A DNA stretch of 64,000 nt from Desulfocicer sp963675955 (GTDB lineage Bacteria; Desulfobacterota; Desulfobacteria; Desulfobacterales; Desulfobacteraceae). Positions 1 through 8,704 of this stretch are shown here, in pieces. The notes under the pieces are model-generated. The model did no database searches. It was not told the origin of the DNA and saw only the letters and a program-made list of their open reading frames with translations. Position 1 is the stretch's first letter. Each line of letters begins with the position of its first letter. The position numbers were made by a program, and so were the translations under genes. The DNA lies in the NCBI GenBank assembly GCA_963675955.2, contig CAXXVR010000002.1, forward strand, positions 248,001-312,000, given 5' to 3'.

Positions 1-2
1 CC

Positions 3-518
3 ATTAATCTTCTGGAACAGTTGGGCGCCTACGAGAATGAAGAGCTTGACTATGTGTTTTATGACGTCCTGGGTGATGTGGTGTGTGGCGGTTTTGCCAT
101 GCCCATGCGCGAAGGCAAGGCCCAGGAGATATATATAGTGGTCTCCGGCGAGATGATGGCCATGTATGCGGCCAATAATATCTGCAAGGGTATTGTAAAG
201 TTTGCCGAATCCGGTGGTATTCGTTTGGGTGGACTTATCTGTAACTCCAGGGCAGTGGATTTTGAAAAGGAGATGATAGAGGCCCTTGCTGAAAAACTCG
301 GCACCCAGATGATACACTTTATCCCCAGGGAAAACGTTGTGCAGAGAGCTGAAATCAATCGAAAAACCGTGATTGAGTATGAGTCGGAACACTCCCAGGC
401 AGATGAATATCGCATGCTTGCAAAGAAAATTGATGAAAATAAAAAGTATGTGATTCCAACCCCCATTGAAATTGAAGAGCTTGAGGAACTGCTGGTGACT
501 TACGGCATCGCTTCCTGA
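3..518 (+). CDS. nifH: Nitrogenase iron protein NifH, C-terminal part
   Basis: This is the 3' part of the dinitrogenase reductase gene; the 5' part, with the Walker A motif and the arginine that DraT modifies, lies before the window. NifH is the 4Fe-4S, ATP-dependent electron donor to the MoFe protein. The reading frame is open from base 3. The segment CGGFAMPMREGKAQ carries the second cluster-ligand cysteine, and GGIRLGGLICNSR is typical of NifH. It is the first gene of a nif operon reading into nifD, nifK, nifE and nifN. The DraT and DraG genes at 31.7-33.7 kb suggest that this protein is switched off by ADP-ribosylation. Confidence 0.97.
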   Translation: MNLLEQLGAYENEELDYVFYDVLGDVVCGGFAMPMREGKAQEIYIVVSGEMMAMYAANNICKGIVKFAESGGIRLGGLICNSRAVDFEKEMIEALAEKLGTQMIHFIPRENVVQRAEINRKTVIEYESEHSQADEYRMLAKKIDENKKYVIPTPIEIEELEELLVTYGIAS

Positions 519-628
519 TGAGAGAAGGCCAAAATCGGGGGATCAAAATTGGTGAAATCACCTACGATGAAATCCCCAGGGAGATGCTCATCACCGTTGT
601 GGATGACAAGGTCCTGGACACGTTTTAA
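518..628 (+). pseudogene. nifI1: Remnant of PII-like regulator NifI1
   Basis: A 36-codon open frame overlaps the nifH stop (TGATG). Its product contains GIKIGEITYDEIPREML followed by ITVVDD, which matches the stretch of NifI1 from the T-loop into the next beta strand (pattern RGKQ-GI-VG-YDE-PKEML). The PII start (about 30 residues) and the C-terminal nucleotide-binding half are both missing. In archaea, clostridia and many sulfate reducers, nifI1 and nifI2 sit between nifH and nifD and give fast ammonia switch-off, so position and sequence agree. I read it as an internally deleted leftover; a functional mini-protein is less likely. No intact nifI gene is in the window. Confidence 0.6.
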
Positions 629-655
629 CCCAAATTAAAAAATGGAAAAATAAAA

Positions 656-2320
656 ATGAGCGTTACCATCAAAGAGCCAGAAACAAAAAGATCAACCAGC
701 GCAGAAATTCCAGATCCTGAAGCGGTGAAAAAAGAGCTTCTGGCCAAATATCCGGTGAAGGTTGCCAGAAAACGATCCAAACAGATCATGCCCAATGCAA
801 AGGATGAGGCGGGCACGCCACCCACAATGGGGGCCAATGTCAGGACGGTTCCTGGCATCATCACCCAGAGGGGCTGCTGTTATGCCGGTTGTAAAGGGGT
901 GATCCTGGGACCCACCCGGGACATCGTCAATCTCGTCCATGGACCCATCGGGTGCAGTTTTTACGCCTGGTTGACAAGGCGGAACCAGACCCGTCCTTCT
1001 TCGGATCAGGATGACAATTATATGACCTATTGTTTTTCCACGGACATGCAGGACCAGGATATTGTGTTTGGCGGTGAAAAAAAGCTGAAGGCCGCCATCC
1101 AGGAAGCCTATGACCTTTTTAAACCTAAGGCCATCAGTATTTTTTCCACCTGTCCCGTGGGGCTTATCGGCGATGATGTGCATGCTGTTGCCAGGGAAAT
1201 GAAAGAGAAACTCGGGATCAATATTTTTGGTTTTTCCTGTGAAGGGTATAAGGGGGTCAGCCAGTCCGCCGGCCATCACATTGCCAATAACGGTATCTTC
1301 AAACATGTGGTGGGTGAAAATGACACCATCATGGATGCCGACTATAAGATCAATCTTCTGGGGGAATACAACATCGGCGGGGACGGCTTTGAGATTGATC
1401 GCATCCTGGAGCTTTGCGGCATTTCTCTTGTGTCCACCTTCAGCGGGAATTCAACCTATGATCAGTTTGCCAATTGTCATACGGCGGATCTGAATGTGGT
1501 CATGTGCCATCGATCCATCAACTATGTGGCAGATATGCTGGAGATCAAATACGGTATCCCATGGATCAAGATCAATTTCATCGGGGCCGAGGCCACCGCA
1601 AAATCCCTGCGAAAAATAGCCCAGTATTTTGATGAACCCGAACTCATTGAACGGGTGGAAGGGGTCATTGCCTCGGAATTGATTGAAGTTGAAGCGGTGA
1701 GGAACGACGTCAAGAAAAGATGCGATGGCAAGCTTGCCATGATGTTTGTGGGCGGTTCCCGGGCCCACAGTTACCAGGGTATTTTCAAAGAGATCGGCAT
1801 GGAAACCATCTCTGCCGGATACGAGTTTGCCCATAGAGATGATTACGAAGGCAGAAATGTCCTTGACAGCATCAAGGTGGATGCCGATTCAAGAAATATT
1901 GAAGAGCTTGAGATAAAGAAGGATGAAACCAGGTATAAGCCCAGAAAAACCGAGGCTGAAATGGAAGAACTGGCGGCCAAAGGGGTGCCATTCAAAAAAT
2001 ACGATGGCATGATGCCGGACATGGGCACGGATGCCCTTATCATTGATGATATCAGCCAGTATGAAACCGAAAAGCTTATTGAAATTTATAAACCGGACAT
2101 CTATTGCGCCGGCATCAAGGAAAAATATGCCGTCCAGAAAAGCGGTATTCCCATGAAACAGCTCCATTCATACGATTCTGGCGGACCCTATGCCGGATTT
2201 AAAGGGGCGATTAACTTTTACAAAGAGATCGACCGCATGGTCAATTCCAAGGTCTGGAGTTATCTGACCCCCCCGTGGCAGGAAATCCCTGAACTCTCAG
2301 CCAAATATGGATGGGAATAA
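656..2320 (+). CDS. nifD: Nitrogenase MoFe protein alpha chain NifD
   Basis: NifD carries the FeMo-cofactor and reduces N2 as part of the NifD2K2 tetramer. The protein has 554 residues, longer than the roughly 480-490 of proteobacterial NifD. Visible P-cluster ligand regions are RGCCYAGC (about residues 72-79), HGPIGCSF (about 95-102) and STCPVGLIGDD. The FeMo-co cysteine lies in CHRSINYV and the cofactor histidine in QLHSYDSGGPY. The extra length is a charged insertion (about residues 405-455) of the kind found in Clostridium pasteurianum-type NifD. ATG 656 was chosen because the ATG 14 bases upstream runs straight into a stop. nifK follows after 69 bases. Confidence 0.97.
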   Translation: MSVTIKEPETKRSTSAEIPDPEAVKKELLAKYPVKVARKRSKQIMPNAKDEAGTPPTMGANVRTVPGIITQRGCCYAGCKGVILGPTRDIVNLVHGPIGCSFYAWLTRRNQTRPSSDQDDNYMTYCFSTDMQDQDIVFGGEKKLKAAIQEAYDLFKPKAISIFSTCPVGLIGDDVHAVAREMKEKLGINIFGFSCEGYKGVSQSAGHHIANNGIFKHVVGENDTIMDADYKINLLGEYNIGGDGFEIDRILELCGISLVSTFSGNSTYDQFANCHTADLNVVMCHRSINYVADMLEIKYGIPWIKINFIGAEATAKSLRKIAQYFDEPELIERVEGVIASELIEVEAVRNDVKKRCDGKLAMMFVGGSRAHSYQGIFKEIGMETISAGYEFAHRDDYEGRNVLDSIKVDADSRNIEELEIKKDETRYKPRKTEAEMEELAAKGVPFKKYDGMMPDMGTDALIIDDISQYETEKLIEIYKPDIYCAGIKEKYAVQKSGIPMKQLHSYDSGGPYAGFKGAINFYKEIDRMVNSKVWSYLTPPWQEIPELSAKYGWE

Positions 2321-2389
2321 TGTTGGATATCGTTCTAAGCTGATCCATATCACGATACAAATTCAAGCGAACACAGGAGACGTTCACAA

Positions 2390-3772
2390 ATGTTGCTCAG
2401 ACACACCCATAAAGAGATAAAACCCAGGGAGTCGTTAACCATCAATCCGGCGAAAACCTGCCAGCCCATCGGTGCCATGTATGCATCCCTTGGTATTCAT
2501 AATTGTCTGCCCCACAGCCATGGCTCCCAGGGATGCTGCGCCTACCACAGAAGTACCCTGACCCGTCATTTCCGGGAACCGGTCATGGCCGCCACCAGTT
2601 CTTTCACCGAAGGATCTTCTGTTTTCGGCGGCCAGGCCAACCTGGTCCAGGCCATTGACACCATGTTTACCACTTACGAGCCGGAAATCATTGCCGTTCA
2701 TACCACCTGTCTGTCGGAAACCATTGGGGATGATGTGAACCAGATCGCCATCAAGGCGGAAAAGGATGGAAAAATTCCTGCGGGTAAACGGGTCATCCAT
2801 GCCAGCACCCCCAGTTATGTGGGATCCCATGTCACCGGTTTTTCCAATATGACAAAGAGTATGGTCATGTCCTTTGCCAAATCCTCCGGGACTTCCAACG
2901 GAAAGATTAATATTATTCCCGGGTTTGTTGAGCCTTCGGACATGGCTGAAATCAAACGGATGGTGACGGCGCTGGATGTCAATTCCATTGTATTTCCGGA
3001 CACATCAAATGTTTTAAATGGACCCCAGACGGGAAAATTTAAAATGTACCCCGATGGGGGCGTGACAAGCACAGAGCTGACCAGCGCCGGGGACAGCATC
3101 GGTACCATTGCCTTGGGAGAAACGGCCTCGGCAGATGCGGCAAGGAGCCTTGATACCAAATTGAAAGTGCCCTGCCAGGTACTGGATCTTCCCATTGGTC
3201 TGGCGGCAACGGATCGATTTGTGGATACCTTAAGGCGGGTTGCCGGGGTGAATGTTCCAGAGACCATCAACCTGGAACGGGGACAGCTTCTGGATATTAT
3301 CACAGACATGCACGCTTACTTTTATCATAAAAAAGTGGCCCTGGCAGGTGATCCCGATCAACTGATCCCCCTGGTGGAGTTTCTCATCAGCCTTGACATG
3401 ATGCCGGTTCATATTGTCACCGGCACACCGGGTCAGGCTTTTTTGAAGCGTATTGAGGAGTTGACGGCGGACCTGCCGTACAAGGTGAACGTTAAAGCCG
3501 GTGGCGGTGCGGATATGTTTCTGCTCCATCAGTGGATTCAGAACGAGCCCGTGGATCTGCTCATCGCCAACACCTATGGCAAATATATCGCAAGGGACGA
3601 AGATATCCCGTTTCTGCGATACGGATTCCCCATACTGGATCGGGTGGGACACTCCTATTTTCCATCGGTGGGCTACAAGGGCGGCATGCGGCTTCTGGAA
3701 AAAATCCTGGACCTGCTTATGGGCCGTATTGACAGGGATTCCCTTGAAGAGTCCTTTGAACTGGTGATGTAA
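2390..3772 (+). CDS. nifK: Nitrogenase MoFe protein beta chain NifK
   Basis: NifK pairs with NifD and shares the P-cluster. At 460 residues it lacks the N-terminal extension of proteobacterial NifK, which fits the anaerobe-type NifD next to it. P-cluster cysteine regions are TCQPIGAMYASLG (about residues 23-35), GSQGCCAYHR (about 45-54) and TTCLSETIGDD. The ATG follows an AGGAGA ribosome site. The stop codon TAA forms part of the left end of a 131-bp palindromic repeat, which is the only thing between nifK and nifE. Confidence 0.97.
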   Translation: MLLRHTHKEIKPRESLTINPAKTCQPIGAMYASLGIHNCLPHSHGSQGCCAYHRSTLTRHFREPVMAATSSFTEGSSVFGGQANLVQAIDTMFTTYEPEIIAVHTTCLSETIGDDVNQIAIKAEKDGKIPAGKRVIHASTPSYVGSHVTGFSNMTKSMVMSFAKSSGTSNGKINIIPGFVEPSDMAEIKRMVTALDVNSIVFPDTSNVLNGPQTGKFKMYPDGGVTSTELTSAGDSIGTIALGETASADAARSLDTKLKVPCQVLDLPIGLAATDRFVDTLRRVAGVNVPETINLERGQLLDIITDMHAYFYHKKVALAGDPDQLIPLVEFLISLDMMPVHIVTGTPGQAFLKRIEELTADLPYKVNVKAGGGADMFLLHQWIQNEPVDLLIANTYGKYIARDEDIPFLRYGFPILDRVGHSYFPSVGYKGGMRLLEKILDLLMGRIDRDSLEESFELVM

Positions 3773-3899
3773 ATATTCGCCCAGCACCCCATATCCGCCT
3801 ATTTTGGCCTGCTCACATAGCATTAGTATGCTACGCAGTCCCAAATAAACGAATATAGGGCACTGGCCAAACATTTATATGATCAACCCGAATATTTAC
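3769..3899. repeat. Interspersed palindromic repeat, family A, copy 1
   Basis: This is a 131-bp element with GTAAATATT at the left end and AATATTTAC at the right end. Its interior can fold into one long imperfect hairpin around a CTCACATAGCAT / GTATGCTACGC centre. Four copies in the window have exactly this length (also 33869, 44218 and 54411), with a diverged copy at 62155 and a half copy at 29863. Here it lies between nifK and nifE and could act as an RNA processing or stability hairpin in the operon. Confidence 0.85.
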
Positions 3900-3923
3900 A
3901 ACCGGATTTAAGGAAATGTAAAG

Positions 3924-5300
3924 ATGGAAACCATATCCGTATTGGAAGACAGAAAAGAACAAATTTACCAGAAAGGGCAGGATGCGTTTGATATCTCCTG
4001 TGAAAAAAAGAGTCTGGCAGGCGCTGTGAGCCAGCGGGCATGTGTCTTCTGCGGATCACGGGTGGTACTTTATCCCATTGCCGATGCCCTGCACCTGATA
4101 CACGGACCCATTGGCTGCGCCTCTTATACCTGGGACATCCGGGGGGCATTGTCATCGGGGCCTGAGCTTCACCGAATGAGTTTTTCCACTGATCTTTCCG
4201 AAACGGATATCGTTTTTGGCGGTGAAAAAAAGCTTGAAAAAGCCCTGTTGGAACTCATCGAGGCATACGAACCAAAGGCCGCCTTTGTTTATTGTACCTG
4301 TATTGTGGGTATCATTGGCGATGATGTGGAAGCGGTGTGTAAAAAGGTGGCGGCCAAAGTGAATATCCCTGTGCTGCCGGTGCATTCCGAAGGGTTCAAG
4401 GGGACAAAAAAGGACGGCTACAAGGCGGCCTGCGATGCCCTGTTTAAACTCATTGATATGAACCGGACACTCCAGGAAAAAATCCCCCTGAGCATCAATA
4501 TTCTGGGAGAATTTAATATTGGCGGAGAGACCTGGATGATCAAAGAGTACTATCGCAGGATGGGCATCGAGGTCGTCTCTGTGATGACCGGGGACGGCCG
4601 GGTGGCAGATGTTCAATCGGCCCACCGGGCCTGCCTGAATGTGGTCCAGTGTTCCGGCTCTCTGACCTATCTTGCCAAAGACATGGAAAACGCCTATGGC
4701 ATCCCCTATATCCGGGTCTCTTATTTCGGCATTGAAGACACCTCGGATGCCCTTTATGATGTGGCCTCGTTTTTTAAAGATACCCCACAGATCATGGAGC
4801 GGACAAAATCCCTGGTGCAGGAGGAGGTGGGAACCCTTATCCCCGAGCTTTTGCAGTTTAAAACGGATCTGGCGGGAAAACGGGCAGCCATTTATGTGGG
4901 AGGTGCCTTCAAGGCCTTTTCATTGATCAAGGCCCTGAAACACCTGGGCATGGAGGTGGTGCTTGTGGGCTCGCAGACCGGAAATCAGGAGGACTATGCG
5001 CTTTTAAAAGAGATGTGCGATCCGGGAACGGTGATTCTGGATGATGCCAATCCCCTGGAGCTTGCCAAATATGTCATGGAAAAGGATGCACATCTTTTCA
5101 TCGGCGGGGTCAAGGAACGGCCCATTGCCTATAAGCTGGGCATTGGCTTCTGCGATCATAACCATGAACGAAAGATTCCCCTGGTGGGATTTGAAGGCAT
5201 GGTCAATTTCGCCAGGGAAGTCCATGAAACCGTGACAAGTCCCGTGTGGGATCTTGTCCCGAGAAAAGCATTTAACCAGGCTATCTTAAAGGAAGGGTGA
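3924..5300 (+). CDS. nifE: FeMo-cofactor assembly scaffold NifE
   Basis: NifE forms a NifD2K2-like scaffold with NifN, on which the NifB-derived precursor is matured to FeMo-co before transfer to NifDK. The protein has 458 residues, a normal length. Cysteine motifs RACVFCGSR (about residues 38-46) and HGPIGCASYTWD match the bridging cluster ligands, and the NifD-like core is clear in FSTDLSETDIVFGGEKK and CTCIVGIIGDDVEAV. The ATG follows an AAGGAAATG ribosome site. Its end abuts nifN, so the two are probably translationally coupled. Confidence 0.96.
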   Translation: METISVLEDRKEQIYQKGQDAFDISCEKKSLAGAVSQRACVFCGSRVVLYPIADALHLIHGPIGCASYTWDIRGALSSGPELHRMSFSTDLSETDIVFGGEKKLEKALLELIEAYEPKAAFVYCTCIVGIIGDDVEAVCKKVAAKVNIPVLPVHSEGFKGTKKDGYKAACDALFKLIDMNRTLQEKIPLSINILGEFNIGGETWMIKEYYRRMGIEVVSVMTGDGRVADVQSAHRACLNVVQCSGSLTYLAKDMENAYGIPYIRVSYFGIEDTSDALYDVASFFKDTPQIMERTKSLVQEEVGTLIPELLQFKTDLAGKRAAIYVGGAFKAFSLIKALKHLGMEVVLVGSQTGNQEDYALLKEMCDPGTVILDDANPLELAKYVMEKDAHLFIGGVKERPIAYKLGIGFCDHNHERKIPLVGFEGMVNFAREVHETVTSPVWDLVPRKAFNQAILKEG

Positions 5301-5305
5301 ACCCC

Positions 5306-6697
5306 ATGATCAAAACAAAACCAAAACCATATACCGCCACCCGGAACGCCTGTAAAATGTGCACCCCCCTGGGCGCCACACTGGTTTTCCACGGCATCCA
5401 GGGAACCATCCCCCTTTTACACGGTTCCCAGGGGTGCTCCACCTATATGAGAAGATATCTGATCAGCCATTTCAGGGAACCCGTTGATATTGCCTCGTCA
5501 AATTTCACCGAAGATACGGCCATCTTCGGTGGCCGGAAAAATCTTGAACTTGCCATTGAAAATGTGGCCCGGCAATACACCCCGGAAATGATCGGCATTG
5601 CCACCACCTGCCTTTCGGAAACCATTGGGGATGACGTGGCCATGATTTTAAAGGGCATGGGCAGCACCGTGGGTGACACCCTTCTGGTGCATGTGTCAAC
5701 CCCGAGTTATACCGGAACCCATGTGGATGGATTTCACGGAGCCGTTCGCGCCGTTGTGGACCGTTGCAATCCCCTGACCCCTCAACTGGCATACGATGCG
5801 TTAAAGCGAAAAAAAATCAACGTTTTTCCGGGCATGCTTTCCAATGAAGACCTTCGGCATTTGAAGGAGATTTTCGCGGATGTTTCCACGGACTTTACGA
5901 TTTTACCGGATTATTCAGAACGGCTGGAAGGCCCCTCCTGGGAGGAGTACCAGGCTATCCAGAGCGGCGGAACGCCCATCACTGAGATTAAGGCCATGCA
6001 CAGCTCCTCTGCCAGCATTGAATTTGGATCCATTCTGGGTGAGATGGTGGCTCAAAAGGAGGGACAAAGTGCTGGATTACTTTTAAAAGAGCGATTTGAG
6101 GTTCCCCTAACTTCCCTGGGTATCCCCGTGGGCGTAAAGGCAACAGACCTTTTCTTTTCACACCTGGAAGGTTTGACCGCAACCCCCATCCCGGAAAAAT
6201 ATAAAAAACAGCGAGGACGATTGATTGATGCCTATGTGGACGGGAACAAGTATGTCTCCAGGAAAAGAGCCGTTGTCTATGGAGAGGAGGATTTTGTGGT
6301 GGCCATGGCAGGGTTTCTGGCCGAGGTGGGCATCATACCGGTTCTCTGCGCTTCCGGCGGGAAAAGCGGCCTGCTTGTCAAAGCCCTGAAGAAAATCCTT
6401 TCACCGAACATCCTGAAACAGGTGACGATCCACCAGGGGATGGACTTTACCCAGATGGAGGCGGCGGCAAGGGTGCTCGACCCAGATTTTGTGATGGGCA
6501 ACAGTAAGGGATACACCATGTCCCGTCATCTCAATATTCCCCTGGTCAGGGTGGGGTTCCCCATCCATGACCGCATGGGAGGTCCCCGGGTTCTTCATAT
6601 CGGCTATAAAGGGACACAGGAGTTGTTTGATACCATCGTCAACACCCTGCTTCAGCATCGTCAGGATACTTCAAAAATAGGTTACGCCTACATGTAA
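5306..6697 (+). CDS. nifN: FeMo-cofactor assembly scaffold NifN
   Basis: This is the partner of NifE in the cofactor scaffold. It shares a NifK-like core: TPLGATLVFHGIQG, GSQGCSTYMRRY, NFTEDTAIFGG and TTCLSETIGDDV. ATG 5306 was chosen because AAGGAAGGG lies nine bases upstream; a GTG at 5297, overlapping the nifE stop, is an alternative and would add three residues. The protein has about 463 residues, normal for the family. No NifX domain is fused here; the NifX-like domain is on NifB instead. Confidence 0.95.
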   Translation: MIKTKPKPYTATRNACKMCTPLGATLVFHGIQGTIPLLHGSQGCSTYMRRYLISHFREPVDIASSNFTEDTAIFGGRKNLELAIENVARQYTPEMIGIATTCLSETIGDDVAMILKGMGSTVGDTLLVHVSTPSYTGTHVDGFHGAVRAVVDRCNPLTPQLAYDALKRKKINVFPGMLSNEDLRHLKEIFADVSTDFTILPDYSERLEGPSWEEYQAIQSGGTPITEIKAMHSSSASIEFGSILGEMVAQKEGQSAGLLLKERFEVPLTSLGIPVGVKATDLFFSHLEGLTATPIPEKYKKQRGRLIDAYVDGNKYVSRKRAVVYGEEDFVVAMAGFLAEVGIIPVLCASGGKSGLLVKALKKILSPNILKQVTIHQGMDFTQMEAAARVLDPDFVMGNSKGYTMSRHLNIPLVRVGFPIHDRMGGPRVLHIGYKGTQELFDTIVNTLLQHRQDTSKIGYAYM

Positions 6698-7074
6698 ACT
6701 CACGAGTCCAAATCTCTCATTTGTCATACCACATGTGTTGGTTTTAATTTTAAAGAAAGAGATTATGTGGTGGCAAATTGGAGAACTTATGACTGACGAG
6801 ATGTAAATGAAAATGAGATCATGCCGCCGCCCCTCCGACGGGCAATGGTTCCGGACCGGAACTGTAGACAGCTCAATTGTCCGGTTCCTATTACCCATCG
6901 GGGGGGCGGCTCTGCTGAGGTTGCCTTGTAGGCTGCCTTTTCATATAAAAAACATACATGGCAAAAAGCACCTGCCACAACGAAGATCGAAAAAGCAGTT
7001 GCTGGCAAAACCCAATACCCAGCACCCAATACCCAGTATCTGTTTTTTATAAAGGAATGAGAAAGGATAAAAAA
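6698..7074. other. nifN-nifB intergenic region
   Basis: These 377 bases hold no convincing gene. The middle is a family B palindromic repeat (6824-6950). Near the 3' end CCCAATACCCAG occurs twice in direct tandem (about 7014-7040). I saw no good sigma-54 promoter with correct GG-to-GC spacing, so nifB may be read from the upstream operon promoter. Confidence 0.5.
6824..6950 (+). repeat. Interspersed palindromic repeat, family B, copy 1
   Basis: A GC-rich element with two imperfect inverted arms of about 30 bp (CCGCCCCTCCGACGGGCAAT against its complement ending CGGGGGGGCGG), separated by about 22 bases. A conserved tail reads CTCTGCTGAGGTTGCCTTG and TTTTCATATAAAA. Related copies are at 32643-32799 (opposite orientation) and 42646-42804; those two also share a further block of about 30 bp that starts GGGTCGTAGACGCGG and is absent here. 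Confidence 0.8.
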
Positions 7075-8349
7075 ATGAATGTTAACAATCACCCCTGCTT
7101 TAACGCAAATGCCTGTAAAAATTGGGGACGGGTTCATCTCCCCGTTGCCCCTCGCTGTAATATCCAGTGCAATTTCTGTAATCGAAAGTTTGATTGTGTC
7201 AATGAAAGCAGGCCCGGTGTCAGCAGCGGTATCCTTTCTCCTTTCCAGGCCATGGAATATCTCAAACGGGTGGTGGAGCGGAAAAAAAATATTTCCGTGG
7301 TGGGTATCGCAGGCCCAGGTGATCCCTTTGCCAACCCCGAAGAGACCCTGCAGACCATTGAGATGATCAACCGGGAATATCCTGACATGCTCCTTTGCCT
7401 TGCAAGCAATGGCCTGAATCTTCCCGATTACCTGGATGATATTGCAAAATTTAATGTCAGCCATGTGAGCATCACCATCAACGCCATTGATCTTGCCATC
7501 AGTGAAAAAATCTATTCCTGGGTGCGGTTTGGTAAAAAATCCCTGAACCCTAAAAAGGGCGTCAAGCTGCTGCTGGAAAAACAGATGGAATCGGTGGTAG
7601 GATTAAAAGAACGAGGGATTATTGTTAAGGTCAATACCATTGTTCTGCCCGGCATAAACGATCATCATGTTGTTGATATTGCCCGGGAAATGTCCGTGAT
7701 GGGCGTGGATCTGCTCAATTGCATGCCCTATTATCCCAATGAGGGTTCTAATTTTTCCCATCTTGGCGAACCCTCTAAGGAGGAGATCGCAACAATCCAG
7801 AAAGAGGCCCAGGAATATATCCCCCAGATGAAGCACTGCAGGCGGTGCCGGGCCGATGCCGTTGGTATCCTGGGTGAAGCACCGGATAAGGTGTTGGAAG
7901 AGAGCCTTATAGAATGCGCATCCCTTGAGGAGTTCCCTGAAATTGATATCAACACGTTGACGCGGCCGTATGTTGCCGTGGGAACCCGGGAAGGGGTTCT
8001 GGTGAACCAGCACCTGGGGGAGGCAACGGAACTGTCCATTTATGATCCCCGCAAGGAAAAGCTGCTTTTGGTGGAAAAAAGACCCCTTCCACAACCAGGG
8101 GGGGGGAACGCCAGATGGCATGCCGTGGCAGAATGTCTCAAGGATTGTCATCTTATCCTGGTGGGGGGGGTGGGGGAGGCCCCGAAAGAGGTGCTGGTGG
8201 AGCATGGATTTGACATCCTCATGGTCAACGGCCTGATCCAGGAAGTGGTTGATGGCGTGAAAAACAAACAAAATATTACCCATTTGATTAAAAGAGCCCC
8301 CCGGGAGTGCCAGGCAGCGTGTTCCGGATCGGGAATGGGATGCATGTAA
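7075..8349 (+). CDS. nifB: Nitrogenase cofactor synthase NifB with C-terminal NifX-like domain
   Basis: NifB is the radical-SAM enzyme that makes NifB-co, the 8Fe-9S-C core of FeMo-co. The CX3CX2C radical-SAM motif is C28-NIQ-C32-NF-C35, followed by the SAM-binding stretch GIAGPGDPFANP. After about residue 300 comes a NifX/dinitrogenase iron-molybdenum cofactor-binding domain (VAVGTREGVLVNQHLGEA). The length of 424 residues fits two-domain NifB. The frame is open upstream, but ATG 7075 has an AAGGA ribosome site eight bases before it. The ferredoxin gene follows after 24 bases. Confidence 0.96.
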   Translation: MNVNNHPCFNANACKNWGRVHLPVAPRCNIQCNFCNRKFDCVNESRPGVSSGILSPFQAMEYLKRVVERKKNISVVGIAGPGDPFANPEETLQTIEMINREYPDMLLCLASNGLNLPDYLDDIAKFNVSHVSITINAIDLAISEKIYSWVRFGKKSLNPKKGVKLLLEKQMESVVGLKERGIIVKVNTIVLPGINDHHVVDIAREMSVMGVDLLNCMPYYPNEGSNFSHLGEPSKEEIATIQKEAQEYIPQMKHCRRCRADAVGILGEAPDKVLEESLIECASLEEFPEIDINTLTRPYVAVGTREGVLVNQHLGEATELSIYDPRKEKLLLVEKRPLPQPGGGNARWHAVAECLKDCHLILVGGVGEAPKEVLVEHGFDILMVNGLIQEVVDGVKNKQNITHLIKRAPRECQAACSGSGMGCM

Positions 8350-8373
8350 AGAAATAATAAAAAGGATAAAAAA

Positions 8374-8679
8374 ATGGAAAAACCAAGCCACCACATACTG
8401 GTATGTGCAAGCTTCAGACCCAACGGAGAACCCAAAGGAAAATGCCATCGTAAAAATTCTCTGGATTTTCTTCCCTACATTGAAAATGAGATCATTGACC
8501 GGGGACTTGAAAATGTCATTGTCTCGTCCACCTGTTGCCTGAAGCTCTGCGATGAAGGACCGGTAATGGTGATTTATCCGGAGAATCTGTGGTATGGTAA
8601 TGTGGCCTCCGAAGATGCCATTGACGAAATTCTTGATGCCCTTGAAGACGGGGAAACCGCAACTGAATATCTCTTATAA
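8374..8679 (+). CDS. Thioredoxin-like 2Fe-2S ferredoxin
   Basis: A 101-residue thioredoxin-fold 2Fe-2S ferredoxin. Cysteine 11 (VCASF), cysteine 24 (GKCHRK) and the cluster SSTCCLKLCDEGP match the Shethna I / C. pasteurianum 2Fe-2S ferredoxin family, members of which are often found beside nif genes. It may deliver electrons to nitrogenase or to cofactor assembly; that role is inferred from position between nifB and nifV. The ATG is preceded by AAAGGAT. Confidence 0.85.
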   Translation: MEKPSHHILVCASFRPNGEPKGKCHRKNSLDFLPYIENEIIDRGLENVIVSSTCCLKLCDEGPVMVIYPENLWYGNVASEDAIDEILDALEDGETATEYLL

Positions 8680-8704
8680 GAAACATGGGCCTAAGGAATT
8701 CATC

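Noticed and set aside
6950..7074. Sigma-54 promoter before nifB
   Set aside because: TGGCA-type and TGC-type pieces are present but the GG-to-GC spacing is 12 bases or more instead of 10.
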